A stretch of DNA of 64,000 nt from Gammaproteobacteria bacterium (GTDB lineage: Bacteria; Pseudomonadota; Gammaproteobacteria; Pseudomonadales; Azotimanducaceae), in assembly GCA_009840545.1 (NCBI GenBank), contig VXNM01000014.1:307197-371196 (forward strand), in the 5' to 3' direction. Positions 38,391-47,589 of this stretch are shown here, in pieces. Under the pieces are notes generated by a model. The model worked only from the letters and a program-made list of their open reading frames with translations. It had not been told where the DNA came from and made no database searches. Position 1 is the stretch's first letter. The number at the start of each line of letters is the position of its first letter. The position numbers were made by a program, and so were the translations under genes.

Positions 38391-39515
38391 CTATCTCTCG
38401 GCCAGTTTGGGAAATGGTCTGGGGCCTGAGCCCACATACTCCGCACTTGGTCGGATAATGCGATTGTTTTCTCTCTGCTCCATCACGTGTGCGGTCCATC
38501 CAGAGACCCTCGAGCACACAAATATAGGAGTGAAGAGCTTGGTTGGGATACGCATGAACCGATACGCGCTTGCATGAAAGAAATCTGCGTTGGCAAAGAG
38601 TCTCTTTGTTCTCCACATGGTCTCTTCAATCGCACACGAAACATCAAAGATCCTCGTATCCCCCACCATTTTCGCTAGTCTCTCAGCCCACTGCTTGATG
38701 ATTGTGTTACGCGGATCGGACTCGCGATAGATCGCGTGTCCAAATCCCATAATCAATTCCTTACGTTCGAGCATTTGCAGAATTTCTTCTTCAGCTTCTT
38801 CACGAGACTCAAACCGATCAATCAGCTCCATTGCAGCCTCGTTTGCTCCTCCATGCAATGGACCTCGTAGAGATCCAATGGCACCGGTGACACAAGAGTG
38901 CATATCGCTCAAGGTGGATGCACACACGCGTGCAGTGAATGTGGACGCGTTAAATTCGTGCTCTGCATACAAGATCAGGGATACATCCATGACCCTCGCA
39001 AATATTTGGTCGGGAACCTCACCCAACAACGTTGCAAGGAAGTGTTCGGCCACAGAATCCACATCAGTATCGACATCTACTCGAACTCCATCATGGCTAA
39101 ATCGGTACCAGTAGTTGATGATTGACGGACAAACCGCCAGTAGTCGATCCGCCACGTTCTGCTGAAAGGTACTATCGAATTCGGGTTCCAAGTTTCCAAG
39201 AACCGATACTCCTGTTCTCAATACATCCATGGGATGCGACGAAGCAGGAATCTTTTCTAATGTGGCGACTAGATCTTTTGGTAAGGACCGCAACGACTTT
39301 AGCTTCTGTTTGTAGTCCGTTAACTGAATCTCGTTAGGTAGTTCGCCATATAGCAACAAATGAGCAACTTCTTCAAATGTTGCGCCTGCCGCAAGATCGG
39401 AGATGTCGTAGCCACGGTATGTAAGTCCGGTTCCCGTCTTGCCCACAGTACACAGTGAAGTCTCTCCAGCAACCTGCCCGCGTAATCCACTGCCTCCAAG
39501 TTTCTTGTCAACCAT
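38391..39515 (-). CDS. prpC: 2-methylcitrate synthase
   Basis: Condenses propionyl-CoA with oxaloacetate. The opening [33 protein letters not shown] is typical of PrpC rather than of the longer GltA. The catalytic residues are in [12 protein letters not shown] (His) and [15 protein letters not shown] (His), with a conserved Asp further on. ATG at 39515 has a strong GGGAGGAG before it and overlaps the end of prpB by eight bases; the frame upstream of it is inside prpB. Length 374, normal. Confidence 0.94.
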   Translation of the reverse strand: MVDKKLGGSGLRGQVAGETSLCTVGKTGTGLTYRGYDISDLAAGATFEEVAHLLLYGELPNEIQLTDYKQKLKSLRSLPKDLVATLEKIPASSHPMDVLRTGVSVLGNLEPEFDSTFQQNVADRLLAVCPSIINYWYRFSHDGVRVDVDTDVDSVAEHFLATLLGEVPDQIFARVMDVSLILYAEHEFNASTFTARVCASTLSDMHSCVTGAIGSLRGPLHGGANEAAMELIDRFESREEAEEEILQMLERKELIMGFGHAIYRESDPRNTIIKQWAERLAKMVGDTRIFDVSCAIEETMWRTKRLFANADFFHASAYRFMRIPTKLFTPIFVCSRVSGWTAHVMEQRENNRIIRPSAEYVGSGPRPFPKLAER

Positions 39516-40431
39516 TCGAATCTCCTCCCTTGTACAGTGCATCTAGCTTTTCTTCGAACTCGTGATATTTGAGAACCTCGTACAACTCCTCCCGAGTTTG
39601 CATGCGCTCGACGACTTTGCTTTGTGTACCTTCTTCTCGAATCGCCTCAAAGACTAACTCTGCTGCTTTTGACATCGCTCGAAAGCCAGAGAGAGGATAT
39701 AGGGCCATCCGCACTCCTACTTCTCGAAGGTCCTGGAGTGTGTACAGCGGTGTCTTGCCGAATTCCGTCAGGTTCGCAAGAACTGGCACATCCACACATT
39801 CGACAATCTGCTGGTACATCTGCGCATCAGTCATTGCTTCCGCAAAAATCGCATCAGCACCTGCTGTTGCATAGCACTCTACCCGGTCCAACACTTCTTT
39901 CAATCCCCCAACTGCTAGAGCATCGGTTCGTGCCATAACTACAAAACTGGGATGTGACTTCGAATCAACGGCCGCGATGATTCGATCACACATTTCGTCT
40001 GCCGACACTATCTCTTTGTTTGGGCGATGTCCACATCTCTTAGTTGCCACTTGATCTTCGATGTGCACTCCCGCGACACCCGCTCTCTCCAATTCACGAA
40101 TCGAACGCGCAATATTGAAAGCAGATCCCCACCCCGTATCAATATCGACTAGAAGCGGAACATCCGTTGCACCCGTAATTCTTCGAGCATCGACCAATAC
40201 ATCGTCCAACGAGGTGATAGCCAAGTCCGGTAGCCCATGTGAACTTGCTGCGACTCCGCTGCCCGAAAGATAGATGCACCTAAAACCCGCTCTTTCGGCT
40301 TGAAGTGCACTGTAGGCATTTACTGTTCCGACAATTTGGAGCGGGTTCTCCACTGTCCAAGCTTCGCGTAGACGTTCTCCCGGAGTTTGTGAAGATGTCG
40401 GTGAGTAGGACAAAACGGTTTTCCTGGTCAC
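39508..40431 (-). CDS. prpB: Methylisocitrate lyase
   Basis: Splits 2-methylisocitrate to pyruvate and succinate. It belongs to the ICL/PEPM fold: [38 protein letters not shown], the catalytic loop [13 protein letters not shown] and [11 protein letters not shown]. At 307 residues it is normal. The start is GTG at 40431. It heads the prpBCD operon. No prpR-type regulator gene is next to it; a perfect inverted repeat lies about 39-63 bases upstream. Confidence 0.95.
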   Translation of the reverse strand: MTRKTVLSYSPTSSQTPGERLREAWTVENPLQIVGTVNAYSALQAERAGFRCIYLSGSGVAASSHGLPDLAITSLDDVLVDARRITGATDVPLLVDIDTGWGSAFNIARSIRELERAGVAGVHIEDQVATKRCGHRPNKEIVSADEMCDRIIAAVDSKSHPSFVVMARTDALAVGGLKEVLDRVECYATAGADAIFAEAMTDAQMYQQIVECVDVPVLANLTEFGKTPLYTLQDLREVGVRMALYPLSGFRAMSKAAELVFEAIREEGTQSKVVERMQTREELYEVLKYHEFEEKLDALYKGGDSNG

Positions 40432-40469
40432 CTTCGATAGCCGTAACTAGAAAGCAGATTCAACGATCT

Positions 40470-40494
40470 CTCTCGATACTGCGCCCATCGAGAG
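40470..40494 (-). promoter_or_regulatory. Perfect 8-bp dyad upstream of prpB (candidate operator)
   Basis: CTCTCGAT (40470-40477) and ATCGAGAG (40487-40494) are exact inverted repeats with a 9-base spacer, about 39 bases upstream of the prpB GTG. It could be a regulator site for the methylcitrate operon or an RNA hairpin in its leader. No adjacent regulator gene supports either reading. Confidence 0.4.
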
Positions 40495-40848
40495 CAAGCA
40501 AGTGAAAAGCGGAGGGCAGTCAGAATTGAGAAGATTAGCTAGAGACTTCACACACAAAAAACGAATTTTACGAGACTGCCTCAACTCAGACTAAGACTAA
40601 GCAACGTATTCCCTTTTGTCCGACCTGCCGACAAGTCCATCCAGCTAGCTATTTGATGGGTCGCAGCGTGTTCAAATGGCCCCACAAAAACAATTAGTGC
40701 TTGAAGTCTGAACTGAACAAAATCCCGATGTCACTCTTTTCTCAGGAGCAGTGTATTTACGGTTCAACGCATAAAATGCGCACTCTCATGGGTATTGCCA
40801 ATCCGTTGCAATCGATGCTGTACACCCACTTCCTATGGATGCGGATGC
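40495..40848. other. Intergenic region between prpB and ribD
   Basis: The full gap of about 417 bases separates divergent genes. It is AT-rich and holds no convincing open frame. There is no FMN riboswitch signature before ribD. The prpB and ribD promoters must lie here, but I could not single them out. Confidence 0.4.
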
Positions 40849-41955
40849 ATGCAAGGTAGAAGTAACCAAGTTGAGGTTGATCGCCTCTACCTCAAATCAG
40901 CCGTTGGTCTGGCTACCAAAGGACTTCATTCCGTCACACGTAATAACCCTAGAGTGGGGTGCTTGCTGGTAGACAGGGGTCGAGTTGTGGGTCGGGGCTT
41001 TCATAAGCACGACGGAGGTCCCCACGCGGAGGTCGAAGCAATACGCCAAGCTAATCGTGACCTTTCGGGTTGTGTGGCGTATGTGAGTCTCGAGCCGTGT
41101 TGCACACACGGAAGAACACCGCCTTGTTGTGATGCCTTGATTGATGCGGGTGTTAGCAGAGTTGTAGTGGCAGAACTAGATCCCAATCCCTCAGTGAGCG
41201 GACAGGGTCTAGAGCGACTGAGCAAAGCGGGCATCGACGTAACGGTTCTCGAATTACCCGAGACGACATTACTTAATCCAGGTTATCGAAAGCGGATGGA
41301 ACATGGGCTACCCTTTATCCGCTTAAAGGTCGCAATCTCGATGGATGGACGAATCGCTACGGAGACCGGTGAAAGTCATTGGATTACATGTGCAGATGCG
41401 CGTTTGGACGCGCACAAACTACGTGCGCGAAGCGGTGCGATTGTTTCCGGTATAGGCACAGTTCTAAACGACGATCCGAGGTTCGATGTTCGGCTCCACT
41501 CCAACAATTTCACTCCTCCTCTTCGTGTAATTTTCGACACACATGGGCGAATTCCTCGCAATGCAAGAATGCTCGGTCGAGCTGGTGAGGTCGTAGTTGT
41601 GTGTCAAGACAGTGTAGAGCTGCCTGCAAAGGTTGGAAAGTGGCCGTATGCACATGATCAGGGAAATATCGAAGAGGTGGTTGCACGGCTGGCACATGAG
41701 GGCGTCAACGAGGTACTGGTTGAAGCGGGACCACAACTCACAGGATCCTTCCTGACCACGAAACTGTGGGATGAGCTGGTTGTCTACATTGCACCGAAAA
41801 TTCTTGGTTCCAAAGGCTTGCCAATGGCCGACGTGACTGTCGAACAGTTAAGCGATGCGATTGGAGGGTCCCTCGCATCTGTGGATCAACTGGGAGACGA
41901 TGTTCGCATGGTAGTAAAGAACGATATGAGTGCTCGAGTTGAGTCTCTTCGATGA
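40849..41955 (+). CDS. ribD: Bifunctional riboflavin biosynthesis deaminase/reductase RibD
   Basis: Carries out deamination and side-chain reduction of the pyrimidine intermediate of riboflavin synthesis. The zinc deaminase domain (about 1-145) has GGPHAEVEA and YVSLEPCCTHGRTPPC. The reductase domain (about 147-365) has RLKVAISMDGRIATETGESHWIT and EAGPQLTGSFL. I placed the start at ATG 40849, which fits family length (368); the frame is open to 40795 with a Cys-rich unconserved stretch. It stands alone: neither nrdR nor other rib genes are adjacent. Confidence 0.93.
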   Translation: MQGRSNQVEVDRLYLKSAVGLATKGLHSVTRNNPRVGCLLVDRGRVVGRGFHKHDGGPHAEVEAIRQANRDLSGCVAYVSLEPCCTHGRTPPCCDALIDAGVSRVVVAELDPNPSVSGQGLERLSKAGIDVTVLELPETTLLNPGYRKRMEHGLPFIRLKVAISMDGRIATETGESHWITCADARLDAHKLRARSGAIVSGIGTVLNDDPRFDVRLHSNNFTPPLRVIFDTHGRIPRNARMLGRAGEVVVVCQDSVELPAKVGKWPYAHDQGNIEEVVARLAHEGVNEVLVEAGPQLTGSFLTTKLWDELVVYIAPKILGSKGLPMADVTVEQLSDAIGGSLASVDQLGDDVRMVVKNDMSARVESLR

Positions 41956-42066
41956 ATTTGAAGAAGAGAACGGAAGACACTTGGTGACGGTAAGTGCGCA
42001 CCAATCACTGTAGAGACGAGCCCGACCACTGGACATTACCCGCCTTGATCAGTTAGACATTCCAGT

Positions 42067-42393
42067 TCAACGTCCGTTTAGCCTCTCCTCAGCATCCTCA
42101 TAGCTCAAAGACCGAACCAATCTCCATGTCGCAGTGGCTTCGTCAAGCTCAATAACCCCCATATCGCGCAACTTCGAAAATTCTCCATTGACGTTCCAGA
42201 TGCCCAAGGGGTTGTTTTGTTCGCGCATGTACTGAACTACATGACCGGGTCTGATCTCTTCCGTTCCAGTCTCTACTACAGCCACAAAGGCATCGTAGAT
42301 CATGCGTGTAAGTCGTCGTTCTTCGCCCATTACCGCGTAAATTAGTGAGAAAAAGCGGGAAATGCGATGGATGCGGTTCGACATTTTAGGCAT
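42067..42393 (-). CDS. Hypothetical protein, possible winged-helix fold
   Basis: I do not recognise this family. It encodes 108 residues (105 from the second ATG at 42384). The order is a basic N-terminus (NRIHRISRFF), a helix-rich middle, GTEEIRPGHVVQYMREQNNPLGIWNVNGEFSKLRDMGVIELDEATATWRLV and a charged end. The alternation of helices with a final beta hairpin (IELDEATATWRLV) resembles a small winged-helix DNA-binding domain, as inference. It has no Shine-Dalgarno that I can see and no obvious operon partner. Confidence 0.55.
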   Translation of the reverse strand: MPKMSNRIHRISRFFSLIYAVMGEERRLTRMIYDAFVAVVETGTEEIRPGHVVQYMREQNNPLGIWNVNGEFSKLRDMGVIELDEATATWRLVRSLSYEDAEERLNGR

Positions 42394-42586
42394 CTATAGG
42401 AGCGATTCAAAACCTGTCGAGAACGAGCAGTTTGGATTAGTCAGCGAGCCGTCTAGCTGTTAATGAAATTAGAGCGACATAACACACAATGTAAGGTGAG
42501 TCATGTTCGTTCGAAGCTCAACGAGCAATTGCCCTTGGGTCTATCCGGACGCATCGGTAGATTCCGGCCGGACAGCAATTGATCGT

Positions 42587-42787
42587 CTAAGCGTCCGCTT
42601 GTAGAGATTGAGAACTTTCGAGCCTTGCAATCTGATCTCGTAGTCGAAGCTTCTTCTTTTTTAAACGTTGAATTCTCATCTCATCTTGGTGACCTGACTT
42701 GATCAGTATGTCTACTATTTCGTCCAAGTCGCGATGTTCAACACGAAGTCGCTCCAACTGTTGCTCGGTCTCGGTTTGTTCTAACAA
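42587..42787 (-). CDS. YdcH family protein (DUF465)
   Basis: A 66-residue helical hairpin protein. The pattern RLRVEHRDLDEIVDILIKSGHQDEMRIQRLKKKKLRLRDQIARLES matches YdcH/DUF465, a small coiled-coil family of unknown function. The TTG start at 42787 has GAGGAGG five bases before it, so translation looks efficient. Confidence 0.85.
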   Translation of the reverse strand: MLEQTETEQQLERLRVEHRDLDEIVDILIKSGHQDEMRIQRLKKKKLRLRDQIARLESSQSLQADA

Positions 42788-42916
42788 TCTAGCCTCCTCA
42801 AATTCTGTTGATAGTTCATGCTGCGTTCAAGTCTAATGTATACGAAACTAGCCTGTTAGTGCAAATGGCCAAAGCAAAAGTCAGTAACGTTCCGAGTGTT
42901 AGTCCATAATCTCTGT

Positions 42917-43591
42917 ATGAAGAAGCTTCCAGACCAGAAGAATTCTGTCGCGGCATTTCTGGAGGAGACCAAGAAACACCCCGTTGTTACTCGAACCAAA
43001 GCTCGATTGGTGTTCGCTATGGATGCCACAGCAAGTCGAGAACACACTTGGGATCTCGCAACCAGTCTACATGGAGAACTGTTTAGGACGGCCGAAGAGA
43101 AACAGCTCTCTGTTCAGCTCGTCTACTACCGGGGATTCAACGAATTTCATGCATCAGATTGGAACAATACCTCAAACGAATTGTTGACCAGCATGCAACG
43201 TGTACGCTGCATTGCAGGTGGAACCCAAATCGCACGCGTACTCTCTCATCTTCGCAACGAGTCTCGTACGTCCGAATTAAAAGCGGCTGTCCTAGTTGGA
43301 GACGCATGTGAGGAGAGTCCATTTGAGCTATACGAACTGGCAGGCCAACTAGGCTTGTTTCGCGTGCCCGTGTTTGTCTTCCAAGAGGGATCCGACCCTC
43401 TGGCCGCGCAAGTATTTGCTCGAATTGCACAACGATCCGGGGGCGCACACATCCCTTTTAGACCAGGGTCGGCAAGCGAATTGGCGGAGTTACTCGGCGC
43501 GGTTGCAACCTATGCAACTGGTGGCAGAGAAGCTATACAAAAACTAAAAGGAAACTTGGCCTCAAGACTACTCACACAAGTCAAGCGATGA
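42917..43591 (+). CDS. VWA domain-containing protein
   Basis: A 224-residue von Willebrand factor A protein without signal peptide or membrane segment, so cytoplasmic. The metal-site (MIDAS) first motif is MDATAS, in the place of the usual DxSxS; further pieces are GGTQIARVLSHL (MIDAS Thr) and AAVLVGDACEE (MIDAS Asp). A C-terminal helix follows. The ATG at 42917 is chosen; a GTG at 42896 is in frame. Its stop overlaps the start of the membrane J-protein gene by four bases (ATGA), a strong sign that the two act together. Its exact role is unknown. Confidence 0.75.
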   Translation: MKKLPDQKNSVAAFLEETKKHPVVTRTKARLVFAMDATASREHTWDLATSLHGELFRTAEEKQLSVQLVYYRGFNEFHASDWNNTSNELLTSMQRVRCIAGGTQIARVLSHLRNESRTSELKAAVLVGDACEESPFELYELAGQLGLFRVPVFVFQEGSDPLAAQVFARIAQRSGGAHIPFRPGSASELAELLGAVATYATGGREAIQKLKGNLASRLLTQVKR

Positions 43592-44346
43592 TTCTTGTTT
43601 TTGTACTTGGCGTGATGGGCGTGCTCGCTCTTGTATTGCTGTTCAAGCTCCTGTGGAACAACAAGAAAACTCCCCTAAATTCGAAGCTCGTTGTGATCGC
43701 CGGCGGAGTGCTGGCGGCCGTCCTCTTGTTAGCGTCACTTAGGGGAATGATCCATCCATTCGCTGCAGCTGGAACAATGATTCTTCCCTTTCTGCGAAGA
43801 ATTCTGGGTCTCCTGCCGTGGTTGACACTGTTCACTCGATTCGGCAATCCACTAGGCGGTTCATTCTCAGCCAATCCGTTTCAGCAATTTGGCGCGGCAA
43901 ACGACGACAATTCCGGTAGCACTGCAAGTACAGGTGAACTCTCAATGACCCTGGACCATGCATCTGGAACCATTGAAGGCGAAGTACTTCAAGGACCCTA
44001 TGCCAATCGCAAGCTTAGCTCTCTGAACGATGAGGAGGTTGCAGATCTATATCACAGTCTCAGGGAGGAAGAATCTAGAAGGTTGCTCGAGTCGTATGTC
44101 GAGAGACATCGCCCGAACATGGGCACCTCAGAGCAAGGAGGAGAAAACCAGCAAGCCCCGAGCGAAGGTCAAATGTCTACTCAACGAGCAGCTGACATCT
44201 TGGGAGTCGAACCACAAGCAACTCGTGATGAAATAATTGCGGCCCACCGACGATTAATCCAACATCTTCATCCGGATCAAGGCGGATCTAGCTATCTTGC
44301 GGCGGAAATTAACGAAGCAAGACGAATCTTGCTCGACAACCTATAG
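43588..44346 (+). CDS. Membrane-anchored J-domain protein
   Basis: A 252-residue protein with two N-terminal membrane helices (about residues 2-20 and 32-50) and a third hydrophobic stretch at about 60-82, a Ser/Gly/Asn-rich linker, a short helical module (LNDEEVADLYHSLREEESRRLLESYVE) and a C-terminal J domain (about 203-252) with AADILGVEPQATRDEIIAAHRRLIQHLHPDQGGS. The HPD tripeptide needed to stimulate DnaK is intact. The layout resembles Tim14/Pam18-type J proteins. It is translationally coupled to the VWA gene (ATGA overlap). Confidence 0.8.
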   Translation: MILVFVLGVMGVLALVLLFKLLWNNKKTPLNSKLVVIAGGVLAAVLLLASLRGMIHPFAAAGTMILPFLRRILGLLPWLTLFTRFGNPLGGSFSANPFQQFGAANDDNSGSTASTGELSMTLDHASGTIEGEVLQGPYANRKLSSLNDEEVADLYHSLREEESRRLLESYVERHRPNMGTSEQGGENQQAPSEGQMSTQRAADILGVEPQATRDEIIAAHRRLIQHLHPDQGGSSYLAAEINEARRILLDNL

Positions 44347-44353
44347 GCTCCCG

Positions 44354-44752
44354 TTACTCCGCCAGGAATTGGTTGGAGGCTTCGTTCTCCAACGACATCA
44401 GTCGCCTCACCCAGCTATCCATGCGGCGGAATTCCATTTCTTCGATCTTGAACAGTACCGCAATTTGCTTCAGTAGACACTCCTCTTCCACGTCAAATTC
44501 TCCGTCAACGTACGAGAGGCGCAGCAAATTAATGATTGCAATCCGTCGCGTTCGAGGCGTGTCAAACACTTGAGAGAGATCGCCAGTAGCCACCTCGTCT
44601 CCATTTGACTTGCTGCCCAACGCCATTTCACGCTTGAATTCATCAAGCATAAATTCCTCATTCGGGTCGAGCAGTCCATCCGAAACAACAACGGTATGTG
44701 CAAGCCTTATTAAGGCGTCGCGCTGTGTGTCAGACAGTGAGGAGAGCCACAA
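44354..44752 (-). CDS. TerB-like tellurite-resistance fold protein
   Basis: A 132-residue all-helical protein. The features are LIRLAHTVVVSDGLLDPNEEFMLDEF and IINLLRLSYVDGEFDVEEECLLKQIA, two DG-x-x-x-x-x-E acidic repeats typical of the TerB fold. TerB proteins bind metals and often associate with J-domain or VWA partners. TTG start. It converges with the J-protein gene only seven bases away; although on the other strand, the neighbourhood VWA/J-domain/TerB suggests a common system. Confidence 0.65.
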   Translation of the reverse strand: MWLSSLSDTQRDALIRLAHTVVVSDGLLDPNEEFMLDEFKREMALGSKSNGDEVATGDLSQVFDTPRTRRIAIINLLRLSYVDGEFDVEEECLLKQIAVLFKIEEMEFRRMDSWVRRLMSLENEASNQFLAE

Positions 44753-44773
44753 TTGAGTGAGAAAATCCGATCG

Positions 44774-44908
44774 CTAAGGCATCAAAGAATTGATGTAGGG
44801 AGAAAGAAGAGCCCCCACCATAATGACAATACACAGCCAGCCCCAAACGAAAACTAACTTCATGGGCCAACGTTGCTCAAGGAAGTCTTTCCATAGCGTG
44901 CGTAACAT
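44774..44908 (-). CDS. Possible 44-residue single-pass membrane protein
   Basis: A small open frame with ATG at 44908. It encodes an amphipathic N-terminus (MLRTLWKDFLEQRWP) followed by one hydrophobic helix (LVFVWGWLCIVIMVGALL) and a short SPYINSLMP end. Residue order (basic/aromatic side, then helix) fits a small inner-membrane protein. The region has no Shine-Dalgarno. It lies directly upstream of the TerB-like gene, 21 bases away, on the same strand. Not supported by homology that I can recall. Confidence 0.4.
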   Translation of the reverse strand: MLRTLWKDFLEQRWPMKLVFVWGWLCIVIMVGALLSPYINSLMP

Positions 44909-45003
44909 ACTTGGAGGATTCAGTTCTTCTGTAGGAACATTGTACCTTTAGGTCCATCTGTGAGTAGTTGAAATGACCACAGGTTCTACGTAACGAGCCC
45001 AGT

Positions 45004-47589
45004 ATGCGAGCCCCACTAATTCCGCTCACTGACGAACTCAAACAAGCTGTTCCCACTTCCACAATTGTCACCGCAACGGCTCGACAAGCACAAGAACTTC
45101 GCTATTCCTGGGCTTTTGAGGCTGTAGCCGCCGGAAAGCTCGCATGGGAAGCTCCCAACATTAGACATTTCAACGCATGGGTGCTCGAACTTTACGAAGA
45201 ACTCATGCGCAAGGGACATCCGTCTGCCAAGTCTGGGCTACTTCAACAGACTGCTCTGACTCTGGCTCTACGCTTGTGTGCCCCGGACGACGAGTACTTC
45301 AAGCACACCAATGCAGTCGCGGACGCCTGGAGGATCTATTGTGGCTGGAATCTACAACGCGTAGGACCAGACTTGGATCAAACTGAGAACGGTCGGTTAT
45401 TCCGCAATTGGATTAGAGAATTCGAGATGTTTTGCAGCGAGCAGGAAGTAATAACGACACCCCAGCTTCCAAAGCTAATCGCTGATGCCATCCGAGCGCG
45501 CGAATTCAAGCCGAACAGGGCATGCATGTTTGCTTGCGATGAACTCAGCCCTAGCCAACAAGACTTGGTTCGGCAATTGAATCGTATAGGTCAACTCGGC
45601 GAATCTCTTGAACTCCCGCTATTCGATGGTCCTCGTCACAAGGTTCATGTCTTCAAATCCACTGCGCGAGAAAGAACAGGTTTTGTCCAATGGGGGCGCG
45701 AACGGCTCGCGCAGCTTGGACCTGAGAGTCGAATCGGAGTAGTTGTACCTCAAATTTCTAACGAGTATCTAACAATTCGCAGACACTGGGAGGCAGCGTT
45801 CTTTGATAGCGAAGATGTTGATCAATTGGTAAATGTCGGGTCTGGTGTGCCTCTCGGAGATACCCGTTTGTGCCAAGACATTATCAAATTACTCACTTGG
45901 ACAATAACAGATCTCAATTTCTCAGAAGTGCTTCAGTTAGGACGATCGCCCTACCTCACCGCACTTGAGATTCCCACACAATTTCCCCGCGACTATCCCG
46001 ACCATATTAGATTTGCGGGATATGCGTCTCGAAGCAGCTCAGGTGCATCGAAACAAATCACCCGACTAACAACGAGACGACCTAGCTTGTTGAGTGATTG
46101 GGCTTCGGTCGCCCTTCAAGTCTTTCGTGCTGCAGGATGGTCTACAGACAAAGACTCCGACGAGGATCGAAGAATTCATGCGTCCATTGTCGATGTACTA
46201 AACAGCGTCTCACATTTGTCAGCTTTTGTCGGCCGAGTTTCTTGGAGTCAGGCGGTCGAATACATCCGAGACGGTGTGCGTTCTGCTCAATTAGCCTACA
46301 ACACCAGAAACTCACCAATCCAAGTTGTCGACCGCTCGGAATCTGTTGGACTTCAATTCGATGCACTTTGGGTCTGCAGTGTAGCTGAAGATAAGTGGCC
46401 ACCGGACCCAAATCCGAATCCGATGATTCCAATCTCGGTCCAACGACGTGCCGTTATGCCTCGCGTCACACATCAACAAATGCTCGGATGGGCCCAACTT
46501 CTGACGAGAGTGTGGGCGTGTAGTGCTCCTGAGGTCGTGTTTAGCGCGGCTCCGATGGAAGATCAAACTGAAGCTCTGCCCAGTCGATTGTTGATGGAGC
46601 ATGACAGATCCGACATCAATAGGATTCTTAGTCAATCTGGGATCGCTGAATTCGATCATCCCTGGGGAGTCGCCAGACAGCAGCACATGGTTCGAGAATT
46701 CATTGCCGACAAAGGCACTCCCTTGCCTCCTGAGGAAGTAGCCGAACAACGAACTTCAGTGATTCGGGATCAATCGAATTGTCCATTTCGAGCGTGGGCA
46801 ATTCATCGAGCCAAGCTCCCAGAAAGTAAGCACCCTCATAGATTTCCCGATCCTCTGGATCGTGGAACAGCAGTTCACAAAGTCATGCAACTCTTAGTGG
46901 AACGTGCTCGCGATCGTGGAGCAATACTTGAGCTTGATTCAGTGGATATTGAAATGGCAATTGATAGTGCTGTTGCGCCTCTACGAAAAATGTTGCTCCC
47001 TGATCGATTTATCGAATACGAGAAAGCACGCATTCGAGAAATCGTAAACAGCTGGCAAGAATTGGAACGTGCCCGTGAAGATTTTCAGATAGTTGAGGTT
47101 GAACAGGAATACGTCCTCGAATTGGAAGGGTTCAGCTTCAAATTGAGAGTGGATCGAGTCGACAAGACGAACGAACTGAAAGCTCTGGTCATTGACTACA
47201 AGACTGGGACTGTCCGCATCAGAAATTGGTCTACACCACGTCCACTAGACCCGCAAATGCCACTTTACTCGATGGTTGTACCAAATTGTGATGGATTAGC
47301 TTACGAAGAGATTAGTGGAAGCGACGTCAAGCTAAGAGGTGTTTCCGATCGTTCTACTTCTGAAGACGGTATCAAGTTGGCAAGCAAACAACTGGATGTG
47401 AGCCTCTCGACATTGAAGAACGATTGGCGGACTGCGCTTTCCACGATTGCCCGAGAGTTCAAGGATGGGCTTGCGACCGTAAAACCCACCAACGTCAACT
47501 ACATCTGCAGAAACTGTCACCTCGATGGTTTTTGCCGAACGTTCACAGACATTGATATGCCGGTTATTCCCGAGGTCGAGGTCGAATGA
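45004..47589 (+). CDS. AddB-like PD-(D/E)XK nuclease, 'probable DNA repair protein' type
   Basis: An 861-residue protein of the AddB-like group found in Proteobacteria. The N-terminal part is helicase-like without an intact Walker A (STIVTATARQAQELR). The C-terminal nuclease domain has SNCPFRAWA, DRGTAVHKVMQLL, the catalytic LRVDRVDKTNELKALVIDYKTG and the final CRNCHLDGFC, giving the Cys set of an AddB iron-sulfur cluster. It overlaps by four bases with the AddA-like gene downstream, so both form one complex. It is expected to process double-strand breaks, in place of RecBCD or beside it. Confidence 0.85.
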   Translation: MRAPLIPLTDELKQAVPTSTIVTATARQAQELRYSWAFEAVAAGKLAWEAPNIRHFNAWVLELYEELMRKGHPSAKSGLLQQTALTLALRLCAPDDEYFKHTNAVADAWRIYCGWNLQRVGPDLDQTENGRLFRNWIREFEMFCSEQEVITTPQLPKLIADAIRAREFKPNRACMFACDELSPSQQDLVRQLNRIGQLGESLELPLFDGPRHKVHVFKSTARERTGFVQWGRERLAQLGPESRIGVVVPQISNEYLTIRRHWEAAFFDSEDVDQLVNVGSGVPLGDTRLCQDIIKLLTWTITDLNFSEVLQLGRSPYLTALEIPTQFPRDYPDHIRFAGYASRSSSGASKQITRLTTRRPSLLSDWASVALQVFRAAGWSTDKDSDEDRRIHASIVDVLNSVSHLSAFVGRVSWSQAVEYIRDGVRSAQLAYNTRNSPIQVVDRSESVGLQFDALWVCSVAEDKWPPDPNPNPMIPISVQRRAVMPRVTHQQMLGWAQLLTRVWACSAPEVVFSAAPMEDQTEALPSRLLMEHDRSDINRILSQSGIAEFDHPWGVARQQHMVREFIADKGTPLPPEEVAEQRTSVIRDQSNCPFRAWAIHRAKLPESKHPHRFPDPLDRGTAVHKVMQLLVERARDRGAILELDSVDIEMAIDSAVAPLRKMLLPDRFIEYEKARIREIVNSWQELERAREDFQIVEVEQEYVLELEGFSFKLRVDRVDKTNELKALVIDYKTGTVRIRNWSTPRPLDPQMPLYSMVVPNCDGLAYEEISGSDVKLRGVSDRSTSEDGIKLASKQLDVSLSTLKNDWRTALSTIAREFKDGLATVKPTNVNYICRNCHLDGFCRTFTDIDMPVIPEVEVE

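Noticed and set aside
40495-40848. FMN riboswitch before ribD
   Set aside because: The conserved core of the RFN element (such as AGGGGCGGGGTG) is not found in the leader.
43581-43874. Minus-strand frame opposite the J-protein membrane helices
   Set aside because: Antisense of hydrophobic codons; no start signal.
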